A stretch of DNA of 64,000 bases, taken from Rhodoplanes sp963712435 (GTDB lineage: Bacteria; Pseudomonadota; Alphaproteobacteria; Rhizobiales; Xanthobacteraceae). Position numbers and translations under genes: made by a program. The notes beneath the pieces were generated by a model. That model saw nothing but the letters and a program-made list of their open reading frames with translations, had not been told where the DNA came from and did no database searches. The number at the start of each line of letters is the position of its first letter. The stretch's first letter is position 1. The stretch is from positions 1 through 64,000 of the forward strand of contig CAVQIB010000001.1 in NCBI GenBank assembly GCA_963712435.1. The letters are read 5' to 3'. Positions 1 through 9,778 of this stretch are shown here, piece after piece.

Positions 1-924
1 CTCCTTGTATATCGCTTTTCGCACCGATTTCGCTATTCCGGTTTCCTTCGCGTCCGACAAGCGTTTGAGGGTCATGCCGCCTAAACCGGAAACCGGAACC
101 AACATCAGCGTTGCCCACTGAACTGCAAGCGACACCCATCCCAAGCCGCTCGGACCGTGCCAGGTATTTACCAGAAAGATGAAACAGAACCAGCCTACCC
201 CAGAGCTGAACCATGCGGTGAGAACGGTCGGAGAACTTTCCCAGTAGGTCCGAGTGAGAACACGCATAGAAAGTCAGTTCCACTGACGCCGATGCTTCAC
301 CAGCCATACTGTTTCTCGGCCTGCAGATACATCCAGACAAGCATCAGCGGCAAAACCACTGAATTGATAGCAAGCACTGCATATGCGCCGCTCAAGCCGC
401 CCCAGTATATCGCCGGCACGGCGATCAAAACAACGAACGCGGTGACTGCGACTCGCCATTGCGCCGGCCTGATAAACTCGCCTACGCCTTGCAGCGCTCC
501 GAGCGCAACAGACCCTACAATCTGATAGAACATTACGGAAAACGCCGCTATCCAACTCAGACCGTTGCCGTCGTCCCAGATATTCGGCAGACCGCTTTGG
601 GGCGCCAGGACCGCGAAACTGAGCAGCCCGAGTCCCACCAACATGATCGTCCCCGGCGCATGCGCCCAAGCGAACCGCCGGCGTTCGACCGGCTTGTACC
701 GCGACTTCGCGAGCAGCGTGGCGTTGTATTGCAGCATTGCGACGAAGGGATTTGAAACAGAACGCCGCCACGTTTACCGTGGCGGAGTATAATCCCAACG
801 CCGACGTTCCTTGAGTTCGTGTGATCAGAATCGTAATGATAAATGCCAGAACCTTTGAGGCTATGATCGCTGAAACCAGCCAGACCTCGTCAGAACCGAG
901 GAGCCGCCGTATATGTCTCCACAC
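1..924 (-). pseudogene. Wzx-type polysaccharide flippase, frame-broken and cut by the window edge
   Basis: Membrane protein of the lipid-linked oligosaccharide flippase type, which would move O-antigen or exopolysaccharide repeat units across the inner membrane. The first about 59 residues (from ATG at 924, MWRHIRRLL) form one hydrophobic segment. The reading frame then shifts near 750-760 and continues as four or more hydrophobic segments down to 297. A stop follows at 297-299, and flippase-like sequence resumes from 268 to the window edge with the segment around WFCFIFLVNTW. Hydrophobic pattern and placement beside polysaccharide genes support the call; there is no catalytic motif to check. 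At least one frameshift plus an internal stop means a pseudogene or sequence errors. A MATE/MurJ-like relative is the alternative. Confidence 0.6.
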
Positions 925-1414
925 GCGGATGCCTCTTTCCGTGGCGTGTTCGCTTCATGGTCAGATGGCGAGCGGCGCATAACGCGCGGTGAGACGTCGC
1001 TCGAACAGCGCACGGTAGGAGCCGGAAAGCAGTCGTACTTTCGAACGCCGGGGCCGACTTGACCAGCGCAGATTGCGCCAAGGATCGGGATACAACATGC
1101 TGCGACCGATACGCCGCCTTGTCCCCTGTTGGGAATTCGAGCGACGTCGAGGACAAATATCGCAATGCAGATATCATTTCAAGAACCATATTCTGAGCCG
1201 CAACGATTGCGGATCGGCCTGCATAGTCGAGTCTGCCGCCGACAGAACGTCACGTATGCGCCCTGGTTCCGCGCTTTTCGACCTAACCGCAAACGCTTGG
1301 ATGGCTTGCCTCGACATACCATCGTCATCAAGCATTAATATGGTATGTTACCATGTACTGTTCGTTTTAAGCATTGCGCGTCAAAGAGCGGGTCGGCGCT
1401 GGGGGCGGTTGGAC
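925..1414. other. Divergent intergenic region upstream of fabF
   Basis: About 490 bases between the flippase start and fabF. No convincing protein is seen; the open frame that runs into fabF from 1073 lacks coding character and a ribosome site. The segment near 1310-1360 is AT-rich relative to its surroundings and carries the hexamer TACCAT at 1317-1322 and the palindrome described separately, so it probably holds promoter or operator sites for one or both flanking genes. Confidence 0.5.
1340..1354. promoter_or_regulatory. Perfect 6-3-6 palindrome upstream of fabF
   Basis: ATGGTA-TGT-TACCAT is a perfect inverted repeat with a 3-base centre, 61 bases before the fabF start codon. A further TACCAT lies at 1317-1322. 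The same hexamer recurs in several other intergenic regions of the window. An operator for a dimeric regulator is a reasonable inference; the regulator is unknown. Confidence 0.4.
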
Positions 1415-2680
1415 ATGAGGCGCGTGGGGGTGACGGGATTGGGCATTGTATCGCCGCTCGGGTGCGGGGTCGAAGCGACGTGGCGCAGGCTGATCGCCGG
1501 CGAGAGCGGGGCTTGCAAGATCGAGAAGTTCGACGTGTCAGATCTGCCCGCCAAGATAGCCTGCATGATCCCGCGCGGCGACGGCTCCGATGGAACCTAC
1601 AATCCCGACCAGTGGCTCGAGCCGAGGGAGCAGCGTAAGGTTGACGATTTCATCGTTTACGCGCTGGCGGCCGCACGTCAGGCGATCAAGGATGCCGGCT
1701 GGGAGCCCAGGACGCATGACGATCGGATCCGCACCGGCGTGCTGATCGGCTCGGGCTTCGGCGGTCTGGAGGGAATAGCGGAGACCGCTTTAGTTTTGCA
1801 GGAGCGCGGGGCTCGCCGCGTATCGCCGTTCTTCATCCCCGGGCGACTGATCAATCTCGCCGCGGGCTATGTGTCGATCACGCACGGCCTTAAGGGGCCG
1901 AACCACGCCGTGATGACGGCGTGTTCAACCGGTGCGCACGCGATCGGCGACGCGGCGCGTCTGGTTATGCTTGGCGATGCCGACGTGATGGTCGCAGGCG
2001 GAGCGGAATCTCCGGTCTGCCGAATTGCGATCGCCGGGTTCGCAGCGTGCCGAGCGTTATCCACGTCGTTCAATGAACATCCGACGCGCGCGTCGCGCCC
2101 CTACGACCGTGATCGCGACGGTTTCGTCATGGGCGAAGGCGCCGGGATCGTTGTGCTGGAGGAAATCGAACACGCGAAGAGGCGCGGCGCTCACGTTTAC
2201 GCCGAGTTGATAGGCTATGGCCTTTCCGGGGACGCCTTCCACGTCACGGCGCCGGCCGAGGATGGCGACGGGGCCTACCGCTGCATGGAGATGGCTATCA
2301 GGCGGGCCGGCATTCCGCCGTGCCAAATCGACTATATCAATGCGCATGGCAGTTCCACGCCGTTAGGCGACGAGATCGAGCTCGCGGCGGTGCAACGCAT
2401 GATGGGGAGCGCTGCCAGCCGGGTCACGATGTCTTCCACCAAGTCTTCCATCGGCCATCTGTTGGGCGCCGCCGGCGCGGTCGAGGCGATCTTCTCGATT
2501 CTTGCGATGCGCGACGGCGTCGCTCCGCCCACCATCAATCTCGACAATCCGTTGGTGGACACGCCTATCGACTTGGCGCCCCGCCAAGCGAAGCGGCGAG
2601 AAATCAACGTCGCGCTCTCGAACTCGTTCGGGTTCGGCGGGACCAATGCCTCGCTCATCTTCCGCCGCGGCGTCCAGTAG
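1415..2680 (+). CDS. fabF: Beta-ketoacyl-ACP synthase II (FabF/KAS II family)
   Basis: Condensing enzyme that joins malonyl-ACP to an acyl-ACP in fatty acid elongation; cytoplasmic. The 421-residue length is typical for FabF. The catalytic triad is visible: Cys170 in TACSTGAHA, His311 in NAHGSSTPLGD and His348 in SSIGHLLGAAG; the C-terminal glycine motif NSFGFGGTNAS is intact. The ATG at 1415 is preferred because it follows a purine-rich GGGGGCGG stretch and gives the family N-terminus MRRVGVTGLGIVSPLG, although the frame is open further upstream. The gene lies alone on the plus strand among polysaccharide genes, so it may be a specialised or second copy supplying acyl chains for surface lipids (inference) rather than the housekeeping fabF of the acpP-fabF operon. 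Confidence 0.93.
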   Translation: MRRVGVTGLGIVSPLGCGVEATWRRLIAGESGACKIEKFDVSDLPAKIACMIPRGDGSDGTYNPDQWLEPREQRKVDDFIVYALAAARQAIKDAGWEPRTHDDRIRTGVLIGSGFGGLEGIAETALVLQERGARRVSPFFIPGRLINLAAGYVSITHGLKGPNHAVMTACSTGAHAIGDAARLVMLGDADVMVAGGAESPVCRIAIAGFAACRALSTSFNEHPTRASRPYDRDRDGFVMGEGAGIVVLEEIEHAKRRGAHVYAELIGYGLSGDAFHVTAPAEDGDGAYRCMEMAIRRAGIPPCQIDYINAHGSSTPLGDEIELAAVQRMMGSAASRVTMSSTKSSIGHLLGAAGAVEAIFSILAMRDGVAPPTINLDNPLVDTPIDLAPRQAKRREINVALSNSFGFGGTNASLIFRRGVQ

Positions 2681-2848
2681 CGCTCGCGACGAGCTCGTGT
2701 TCCCACCAATGGCGGACCAGCGACCTTTCCGCAACAGCCGAACTGATCCCTGCGACATCACTGAGCGCTTCACCCGTCACCACGCCTAAATCGCCTTCTG
2801 AAGAACTGAACCTCCGCCGTCCGCCGGTCCCGCCAAGGGAAGACTTCG

Positions 2849-3106
2849 ATGCCACGGAAAACGACGCTCGGTGTCGTCTCAAGCGTGTTCCTGGCGACGT
2901 CGTTCAGCGCACCGGCCGGTAGCGCCGTCCTGGCCGCCGCGCCGAGCGCGCTCGGGCAGATTGCCGTCGTCTCAATGAAGAACATTTCATTTTGGGCCAA
3001 TCCTTATCCCTTCGGGTATGTTCGCCGGAAACGCAGTTGCATTCGATACATGCGCCTCGCGACATCCTCGGGCATCGCGTGGCGTCCGGTTTGGGTTTGT
3101 CGCTGA
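2849..3106 (+). CDS. Small putative secreted protein
   Basis: An 85-residue open frame starting ATG at 2849, 9 to 16 bases after AAGGGAAG, a plausible ribosome site. The N-terminus (MPRKTTLGVVSSVFLATSF, then an Ala-rich stretch ending near residue 36) resembles a signal peptide, and the C-terminus is basic and aromatic, ending WRPVWVCR. That layout resembles many short secreted proteins of Bradyrhizobium-like bacteria, but I recognise no named family. The GC-rich context makes chance open frames common, so the call is tentative. No operon partner: fabF ends 168 bases upstream on the same strand and the next gene is convergent. Confidence 0.4.
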   Translation: MPRKTTLGVVSSVFLATSFSAPAGSAVLAAAPSALGQIAVVSMKNISFWANPYPFGYVRRKRSCIRYMRLATSSGIAWRPVWVCR

Positions 3107-3235
3107 CGGGCGGTCCTGTCCGTGTCCAGTCAAGCGTCGTCGACGAAAAACCCCGACCGTCGCCAGTGACGTAACGCTGCTCAATCGTGTGTCCGCTCAT
3201 GCCGCAGATTCCCGCACGCCGGGCCAGGCATGCGA

Positions 3236-5494
3236 CTAGAATCCGTACCGCTTCCGGAAATAGCCATGCGATTTAGGCGTCTCGTCGATAAACGCGGCTT
3301 GATCGGCCTTGTTAAGAACTACTCCGAGCAGACGGTCAAAAATAGGTTGAGCTCCGAACAAATACTGCTCCACCACATCCACTCTCGTGCGCCCCCATTC
3401 GATCACATATATATAAGAATCGACAATGCATGGCGTAACGCGCGTATCGACCACAGGCGCCAGCGGCGGAAGATCAAGGACGATGTAATCGTAGGTCGAC
3501 CGCAAGCTCTCGATCACATGTTTCATTCCGGACGACGCCAGCAGCTCGTTCGTGTGCATGATGTCTGAGGTCTGACCCGCTGGAAGAAACGCCAAACCCG
3601 TTTTCGGATCAGTCGTCATCACCTCCTCTACGGCCAACCTTCCGGCAATGACGTCCACTAACCCACTGACCGCGTCGGGCGCGAGCGCGGCTGACAGCGA
3701 CGGCTTCCGCAAGTCCGCGTCGACGAGCACAACGCTCCGCCCGGCATGCGCGATGAGTTGCGCAAAGCTCGCGGCGATCGTCGATTTTCCTTCGCCTGAG
3801 ATCGTGGAGGTCACGCCGATCACCTTCTTCAGATCGGCCATTCCATTGAGGTCGGCGGCGACCTTTATGGATCGAACCCCCTCGGTAAACCGGGAGGACG
3901 GCTCCGTTATGACGCGGTAAATGAGTTGATCGTCGTTCCACCCGGAGGAGGCGCTTAGTTGAACGATCGAGAACCCGGCCTTGTTTCCGTTTTCGTTCGC
4001 TGCGCGTTTAATCGCCGGAACAACCGCGATACAGCTCGTCTGCAGAGCATTTTCGACTTCGCCGGCAGTCCGAAACACGTTGTTGGCGAGTTCCCGCACG
4101 TAGGCAATACCTAAACCGAACGCCATGCCGCCCACGACCGCGATACCTAGGACGACCGCAGTCTTGGGGGAGCTCTTGCCGAGCGGAGGCGCTGCCGGGC
4201 TTATCAGCCTTGCCTCCGTGATCGGGAAGGATTGCTGTTGAACCGCCTCCATGTAGCGCTGGAGGAAATTGTCGTATATGGTTCTATATGTCTGCGATTT
4301 GCTCTCCAGCTCGCGAAGCTGGACCTGCGCCTGATTGGTCACCTGGGTTTCAGAAACGACGTTCTCCAGGCTGTTCTTCAAGCTATCCGCGCGCGCTCGG
4401 GCGATATCGTAATCACTCTGGTAGGCCTGCTGAATCCGCTTGAGTTCCTGCGAAATGTTGCGCCGTATCTCCTGCATCTGATTGCGCAGATTTATCGCAG
4501 CGAGATGATGGCTCCCGTATTTTTCGGACCAATTCGCCTCCCTGCTCGCGATATCGACGTATTGCCCCCGCAACTTGATTATTGTTTCGTTTTTCAACGC
4601 ATCTGCAACCAACTCGTTAGGAATTTCCGCGCGCAGAATTTCGTTGATGCGATCGAGTCGGGCCTTGGTTTCTGCTCTGCTTGCGCGCGCCTGGATGAGC
4701 TGAGTGGTGAGTTCGGCTATTTGCTGCTCGGTGACAAGCCGTCCTCCGGTATCGACAATGTTGTTCTTCTCCTTGTATTCCACAACCGCGCGTTCCGCCG
4801 CAGACGCCTGAGCACGAAGTTCGTTGATTCGATCCAGCAGCCATACGCTGGCGCGTCGGGTGGCGACGTATTTCGCTTCGAGCTGATCGACGATATAGGC
4901 TTCAGCGATCGCGTTGGCAATTCGAGCAGCCTTTTCCGGGCTCAGAGACCTGACGCTGATCTCTATGACATAGGTCTGCCCGATGCGTTTGATGGTCCGT
5001 CCGTCTTCGAACCGATGTAGAGCAGTCCGAATGCGCTCGAACTCGTTGGACGGATTCGTCGTCGCCCAGCTTACGAGAAATGCTTCCAGGCCTGGAATGT
5101 AGGCGACCAATGCGCCGAAAACTCCTTTTAGGCTGCGGAATTCGGGATCCTGGATCAGATCAAGTTCCCGGATTACCGCCAAGCTGATGTTTTCGGAATT
5201 GAGGATCTCAACCTGCGTCTGAACGGTTCCGGCGTCGACTTGCGTGTCCCCTAGAACGGATTGCTGCTGAAACAGCTGCACCTTACGCGTGTCGATGACC
5301 ATTGTGGCGACAGCCGTGTACCGCGTCGGCGTGATCAGCAAATAGACCAGCCCAATCGCCGCCGCAAATGCTGTCACAAACAAGATGACGGACAGTTGCC
5401 GCCGCGCCGCGCCGAGCGCCGCCTTGAGGAACTCGGCCGGAGAGGTCTCACGCCCCTCCTCCCGATCCGTGTGCGCCGAAGACTTCTGTAACAT
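3236..5494 (-). CDS. Wzc/ExoP-type polysaccharide co-polymerase with tyrosine autokinase domain
   Basis: Inner-membrane chain-length regulator for exopolysaccharide or capsule export. 752 residues: a Wzz-type N-terminal segment with a transmembrane helix at about 35-53, a long periplasmic coiled-coil region (about 200-420), a second helix at about 444-466, then a cytoplasmic BY-kinase domain. The kinase shows Walker A SGEGKST at 566-572, Walker A' VLVDADLR near 589-595 and Walker B IVLDLPP near 671-677. The C-terminal tail ends GYFRKRYGF, with only two tyrosines in place of the usual tyrosine cluster, so autophosphorylation capacity may be reduced (inference). It is minus-strand and monocistronic here. 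Its GC content looks lower than that of the secretion genes, as is common for polysaccharide loci. Confidence 0.9.
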   Translation of the reverse strand: MLQKSSAHTDREEGRETSPAEFLKAALGAARRQLSVILFVTAFAAAIGLVYLLITPTRYTAVATMVIDTRKVQLFQQQSVLGDTQVDAGTVQTQVEILNSENISLAVIRELDLIQDPEFRSLKGVFGALVAYIPGLEAFLVSWATTNPSNEFERIRTALHRFEDGRTIKRIGQTYVIEISVRSLSPEKAARIANAIAEAYIVDQLEAKYVATRRASVWLLDRINELRAQASAAERAVVEYKEKNNIVDTGGRLVTEQQIAELTTQLIQARASRAETKARLDRINEILRAEIPNELVADALKNETIIKLRGQYVDIASREANWSEKYGSHHLAAINLRNQMQEIRRNISQELKRIQQAYQSDYDIARARADSLKNSLENVVSETQVTNQAQVQLRELESKSQTYRTIYDNFLQRYMEAVQQQSFPITEARLISPAAPPLGKSSPKTAVVLGIAVVGGMAFGLGIAYVRELANNVFRTAGEVENALQTSCIAVVPAIKRAANENGNKAGFSIVQLSASSGWNDDQLIYRVITEPSSRFTEGVRSIKVAADLNGMADLKKVIGVTSTISGEGKSTIAASFAQLIAHAGRSVVLVDADLRKPSLSAALAPDAVSGLVDVIAGRLAVEEVMTTDPKTGLAFLPAGQTSDIMHTNELLASSGMKHVIESLRSTYDYIVLDLPPLAPVVDTRVTPCIVDSYIYVIEWGRTRVDVVEQYLFGAQPIFDRLLGVVLNKADQAAFIDETPKSHGYFRKRYGF

Positions 5495-6159
5495 CCTGAA
5501 CGGAACGCCCGCTTGCTAATTGCCCGAGAGAGGCCCGTGGCCGAGCGTCCCAGCCGTCAGCCTCGGCAACCACACACGGGACCTGCCCGCGCCCTGTTGC
5601 ACCCATCCTTATCGCCATTTTTTGGCTTCGCGCATCCATCATTCTGCACTTATCATAACACCTTTATGACGATCGGTCCCCGCGGCCATCCGCCGCTGAA
5701 GCTCTGATCGAACCATGCATGTCGCGGTCGTTCTTCTGCGCTGACTACGATATGATACCCCGGTTGCGCTAACTGCTGATAGATTGTCATATTCTAGTAT
5801 CATATTAAATCGACAATGGGTGTTCTTTGATCTCAACGGAGTGGCCCGTGCATCACCTGACACTCCTCACCGCACCAGACGAGTTAGCGGCTTCGAGTTC
5901 GCTCCGGACGCGCCATGGCTCGGCTTTTCACGAGGCGCCCTCAACCCATGCATGAATGGATCGGATGCGGTTTGCGCTCCCGCGGTGGTGTTCGCGCAAG
6001 GCAATCCGTGCTCAGCAGCCGGCCCGCGAGCGCTGCCGCCGCGGAACCGGTGTGAGCGCTCGCGCGGCTGGGCGATGTTCAAATGTCGAGCCTGCTCATT
6101 CGGTTTGAGCCGCTCGGGACCTGGACTGTGAGCGCGCGACCTTTCGCAAGGATAACTCC
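5495..6159. other. Divergent promoter region between wzc-like gene and beta-helix gene
   Basis: 665 bases without a convincing gene. It holds AT-rich stretches near 5640-5670 and 5745-5820 within GC-rich flanks, consistent with promoters for the two divergent genes. The motif TTATCATAAC lies at 5650-5659. Several open frames on both strands lack ribosome sites and protein-like composition. Confidence 0.5.
5650..5659 (+). promoter_or_regulatory. TTATC(A/G)TAA(C/T) motif, copy 1
   Basis: TTATCATAAC, 156 bases upstream of the minus-strand wzc-like gene. The same ten-base pattern occurs at 8341, 19639 and, on the minus strand, 20458, always between genes. Shared regulator binding is an inference. 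Confidence 0.35.
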
Positions 6160-8190
6160 ATGCCCAGACTTGTTTCCGCTTTTCGCTCACGGTCAGGGCA
6201 GCACGAAGGCGGCGCGAGAACGTCGGCTAGCCTGGTTGCCGTCCGCACGTCGGTATCGCTTGCTGTGCTCCTCGTCGCGGTTATACACGCTCAAGCACCC
6301 AGCGCATTGGCGTCGGAGACGCCGGTGATTCTGTTCGCCGCGCCGCAGGGGCCGCCGGCATCGAATAGTTCCGGAAAGAGTATGTCACTTGACGCCGCGC
6401 TGAAGGCAGCTGCGGCGCAACGCACATCGGACCCGCAGAGGCAGCTTGTCATTGAATTGCAGGCCGGGGTCTACCAACTGGACAAGCCGCTCGTCATCGA
6501 CTCGCGCATTGCCGGCGAGGGCGGCGTCACGCTACGCGCGGCCCCCGGAGCCGACGTGCAGCTTGTTGGTTGGAAGGCGGTCGGGCCTCCCTTGGCGCAA
6601 GTCCCTGATCATATCGAACGACAGTTGCCGGAATCGGCTCGCCGCCATGTGACGTATTTCTCTGTCGCCGCCGCCGGCATTTTCGATTTCGGCTTTGAAG
6701 CGCCGCGCGGCCACTCTTTCGCTCGCTCGCCGGCGGAAACCGAGTTTTTCGCAAACGGCCGTCCGCTGTCGCCCGCGCGATGGCCGGCCCGGGGCTACTC
6801 GGAAATCGTGTCTGCGGGAAGCGACGGCCGCGTGCTTATTCGGGACGCGCCGATCGCCAAATTGATCGGCCGTACGGATGTGTGGTTCTCGGGATTTCCC
6901 GGCGCAGACTGGCGCTACCAACGGGTTCGCGTCGCCGATGTCGACGCCGAATCCGGCCGTATTCGCATCGCGCAGGCTCCGGGATATTTGCCCCGATCTG
7001 GCGACTTCGCCTCGCTCGAGGGCGCGCCGAGTCTGTTCAGCGCGCCGGGTCAGTACTATCTCGATCGCGCCGGGGGAGTGCTCGCCGTCTGGTTGCCCGA
7101 CGCGACGATCAGTCCTGTCCACGCCTCCATCCTTGAGCATGCGATCGAGATCGTCGAGGCGCGCAATGTGCGCATCGAGGGGCTGAGCATACTCGGCGTG
7201 CGCGGGGATGGCATTCGGATCATAAAGGGCGACGGGATTCGGCTGACACGCATTCATGTCGCGAACGCCGGGATGCGCGGCGTGGCGATCGAGGGTGGTC
7301 GCAACGTCACGCTGGAAAACTCCGTCGTTCACGATACCGGCGACGAAAGCGTCTGGCTCGATGCGGGAGACAGGCAAACGCTAGCTCCGGCCAATCACCG
7401 CATCACGAATAACGCGCTCTTCCAATTCGCGCGTCGCACGCGCAGCGGTCGGGCGGCGATTTCGGTTGACGGAGTGGGCAACGTCATCGAGTCCAACATG
7501 ATTTCCGACGGTCCATCCGACGGCATCCGATTTCAGGGGAACGACCACATCATTCGCAACAACGTCATCAGCCGCATTGTATCCGAATGCGGTGATTGCG
7601 GCGCCATCTATACCGGACAAGACTGGGCCGCGCGGGGTTCTTGCGTCGAGGCTAATTTCATTCATGTGATCACGCCGGCGCAGAACCGGGAAGTGAAAGG
7701 GATTTATCTTGATGACGGCGCGAGTGGCGTATTGGTGCGGCGGAACGTCCTCGTGAACGTCAACAGGGGAGTTCTTGTCGGCGGCGGACGCGACAATATC
7801 ATCTCTGAAAACATCATCATGAACGCGAACGAATACGGCGTCCTTGTCGACGCACGCGGGCTAACCTGGGCGGCAAGACACGTTGCCGATCCATCCTCCG
7901 AAATCCGCCGCAAATTGGCGGCAGTGCCGTATGACCGCGAGCCCTACCGCTCGCGTTATCAAAACCTGGCTGATATTCTGATCGATGAACCAGGCGTTCC
8001 AAAATACAACCTGATCAGCAATAACTTCTTCATCAATGGCGAAGGCGTTCACTTCGAAGACGCTCGAATCCGGTTTTTGGTTCGTACATCGGAACGCCCG
8101 TCGCACGTAGTAAATGGCGCCGATGAAGTCAGGCCGTCCCCGCGGCCGCCGGTGGAGCCTTTTGCCTGCCTACGAGCTTCCGTCAACTAG
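6160..8190 (+). CDS. Secreted right-handed parallel beta-helix protein
   Basis: 676 residues with an N-terminal signal sequence: a basic start, then a hydrophobic stretch around VSLAVLLVAVIHAQAPSALA. The body has the short repeated strands and Asn/Gly ladders of a pectate-lyase-like right-handed beta-helix (for example NVTLENSVVHDTGDESVWLD and NVIESNMISDGPSDGIRFQG, near residues 385-460). Such proteins are often polysaccharide lyases, epimerases or binding proteins of the periplasm or cell surface. The start follows AAGGATAACTCC, a good ribosome site. It precedes gmd and fcl on the same strand after a 235-base gap, so a role in processing the local polysaccharide is likely, but no catalytic family can be assigned. 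Confidence 0.8.
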   Translation: MPRLVSAFRSRSGQHEGGARTSASLVAVRTSVSLAVLLVAVIHAQAPSALASETPVILFAAPQGPPASNSSGKSMSLDAALKAAAAQRTSDPQRQLVIELQAGVYQLDKPLVIDSRIAGEGGVTLRAAPGADVQLVGWKAVGPPLAQVPDHIERQLPESARRHVTYFSVAAAGIFDFGFEAPRGHSFARSPAETEFFANGRPLSPARWPARGYSEIVSAGSDGRVLIRDAPIAKLIGRTDVWFSGFPGADWRYQRVRVADVDAESGRIRIAQAPGYLPRSGDFASLEGAPSLFSAPGQYYLDRAGGVLAVWLPDATISPVHASILEHAIEIVEARNVRIEGLSILGVRGDGIRIIKGDGIRLTRIHVANAGMRGVAIEGGRNVTLENSVVHDTGDESVWLDAGDRQTLAPANHRITNNALFQFARRTRSGRAAISVDGVGNVIESNMISDGPSDGIRFQGNDHIIRNNVISRIVSECGDCGAIYTGQDWAARGSCVEANFIHVITPAQNREVKGIYLDDGASGVLVRRNVLVNVNRGVLVGGGRDNIISENIIMNANEYGVLVDARGLTWAARHVADPSSEIRRKLAAVPYDREPYRSRYQNLADILIDEPGVPKYNLISNNFFINGEGVHFEDARIRFLVRTSERPSHVVNGADEVRPSPRPPVEPFACLRASVN

Positions 8191-8340
8191 CACCGAACAG
8201 CAGCGTACTTGGAAAGCGGAAGCGCGATCGCCCGACGGTCCACAAGCGGCTCGGAGCGGCCGACGCGCCCAATCGCCGTCGCCTGGTCGCGTCACACAGG
8301 CGTGATCGCTCTCTCATCGTATCGCCATATCAATGGTACA

Positions 8341-8350
8341 TTATCGTAAC
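8341..8350 (+). promoter_or_regulatory. TTATC(A/G)TAA(C/T) motif, copy 2, upstream of gmd
   Basis: TTATCGTAAC, 75 bases before the gmd start codon and 3 bases after an ATGGTA hexamer (8333-8338). The spacing would fit an operator overlapping or just upstream of a gmd promoter. Confidence 0.4.
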
Positions 8351-8425
8351 GATGAGCACCTTGAACCTTATCGCGTCGCCGATTGTCGCCCATTCCTGGC
8401 GCATTCTGCAACAGGACCGAGCAGT

Positions 8426-9496
8426 ATGACGGAACGCGTCGCGTTGATATCGGGAGCAACCGGCCAGGACGGCGCTTTCCTCGCCGAACTCCTGCTCGCG
8501 AAAGGCTACCGTGTACATGGCGTCAAGCGCCGTTCCTCTTCTTTCAATACCGGACGAATTGATCATCTCTACCAGGACCCGCACGAAACGTTTCGCAACT
8601 TCTATCTTCACTATGGCGATATGACTGACGCAACGAACCTCATTCGTATCGTGCAGGAGACGCAACCAACTGAAATCTACAATCTCGCGGCGCAAAGCCA
8701 CGTCCAGGTGAGTTTTGACACGCCAGAATACACTGCCAATGCAGACGCGCTCGGCGCTTTGCGCCTTCTTGAAGCAATTCGCATTCTCCGGTTGAACCAG
8801 CGCGTGCGCTTTTATCAGGCGTCGACCTCGGAGCTCTACGGCGCAGTGACGGAAATCCCGCAGAACGAGTCGACGCCGTTCAGCCCGCGCTCGCCTTACG
8901 CCGCAGCCAAGCTTTACGCGTTCTATATTACTGTCAATTATCGCGAAGCTTACGGCTTTCATGCTTCAAACGGGATTTTGTTCAATCATGAGGGCCCGAC
9001 CCGGGGCGAAACATTCGTCACGCGCAAGATCACCCGCGCCGTTGCAGCCATCGAGCTCGGGCTGCAGGACAGGCTCTATCTTGGCAACCTCGACGCCGAA
9101 CGCGATTGGGGACATGCGCGCGACTATGTCGAGGGCATGTGGCGGATGTTGCAGCAGGATACGCCGGACGACTACGTGCTTGCGACCGGAGAAAAACACT
9201 CCGTGCGGGAGTTTGTCGAGAAAGCCTTCGCGCTCGTCGGCAAGCGCATCGGATGGGAAGGATCGGGCCTCGACGAGAAGGGCGTCGAGGGAGCAACCGG
9301 GCGCATCCTGGTCGAGGTCGATCCGCGCTATTTCCGTCCGACCGAAGTCGAGCTCCTCCTCGGCGACGCATCGAAAGCGCAGCGGAAGCTTGGCTGGCGT
9401 CATACCACGACCTTCGACCAGCTTGTCGAAGAGATGGTCAAGGGTGACCTCGCCGGCTTCAGCCGAGAGATGCGGCGTAAGAACTATTACGATTGA
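8426..9496 (+). CDS. gmd: GDP-mannose 4,6-dehydratase
   Basis: First step of GDP-L-fucose (and GDP-6-deoxyhexose) synthesis: converts GDP-mannose to GDP-4-keto-6-deoxymannose with bound NADP. 356 residues, the normal length. It has the dinucleotide motif GATGQDGAFLAELL at 11-24, catalytic Thr134 and Glu136 in STSELYG, and the Tyr158-x3-Lys162 pair in SPYAAAKLYAF. The ATG at 8426 gives the canonical start MTERVALISGATGQDG and follows AGGACC; the open frame upstream is not needed. Together with fcl downstream on the same strand it supplies GDP-fucose for the surface polysaccharide whose export genes lie to the left. Confidence 0.97.
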   Translation: MTERVALISGATGQDGAFLAELLLAKGYRVHGVKRRSSSFNTGRIDHLYQDPHETFRNFYLHYGDMTDATNLIRIVQETQPTEIYNLAAQSHVQVSFDTPEYTANADALGALRLLEAIRILRLNQRVRFYQASTSELYGAVTEIPQNESTPFSPRSPYAAAKLYAFYITVNYREAYGFHASNGILFNHEGPTRGETFVTRKITRAVAAIELGLQDRLYLGNLDAERDWGHARDYVEGMWRMLQQDTPDDYVLATGEKHSVREFVEKAFALVGKRIGWEGSGLDEKGVEGATGRILVEVDPRYFRPTEVELLLGDASKAQRKLGWRHTTTFDQLVEEMVKGDLAGFSREMRRKNYYD

Positions 9497-9778
9497 CATT
9501 ACGGCCTTCGGCACGCTGCGAAGAGCGCGTCGTTGCGCACCACGCTTGCCGTGTCCGGCCCATGAGCCAGAAATGATTGACATTTCCTTCGGTCGACCTC
9601 GGTATCTTGCTCATCGCCAATTCCGCGGCTTTGAATTGCTTCGCGGACGACATGAAGAACCATCATCGGGGCGCGCTCCTAGGCCGCGCAGGCGAGCCAA
9701 CGGGCGATCAGGGAAGCCCATCCTGGTCTTTTCGCCGACGCGTTCCGGCGAAAAGCGAACATCCGCAAGGGAACTGTT

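Noticed and set aside
1073..1414. Long open frame fused upstream of fabF, giving a 535-residue protein
   Set aside because: The upstream part has no family match, crosses AT-rich promoter-like sequence, and the FabF N-terminus begins cleanly at 1415 with a ribosome site.
8330..8962. Minus-strand open frame opposite gmd
   Set aside because: A shadow of gmd coding sequence with no start signal or domain.
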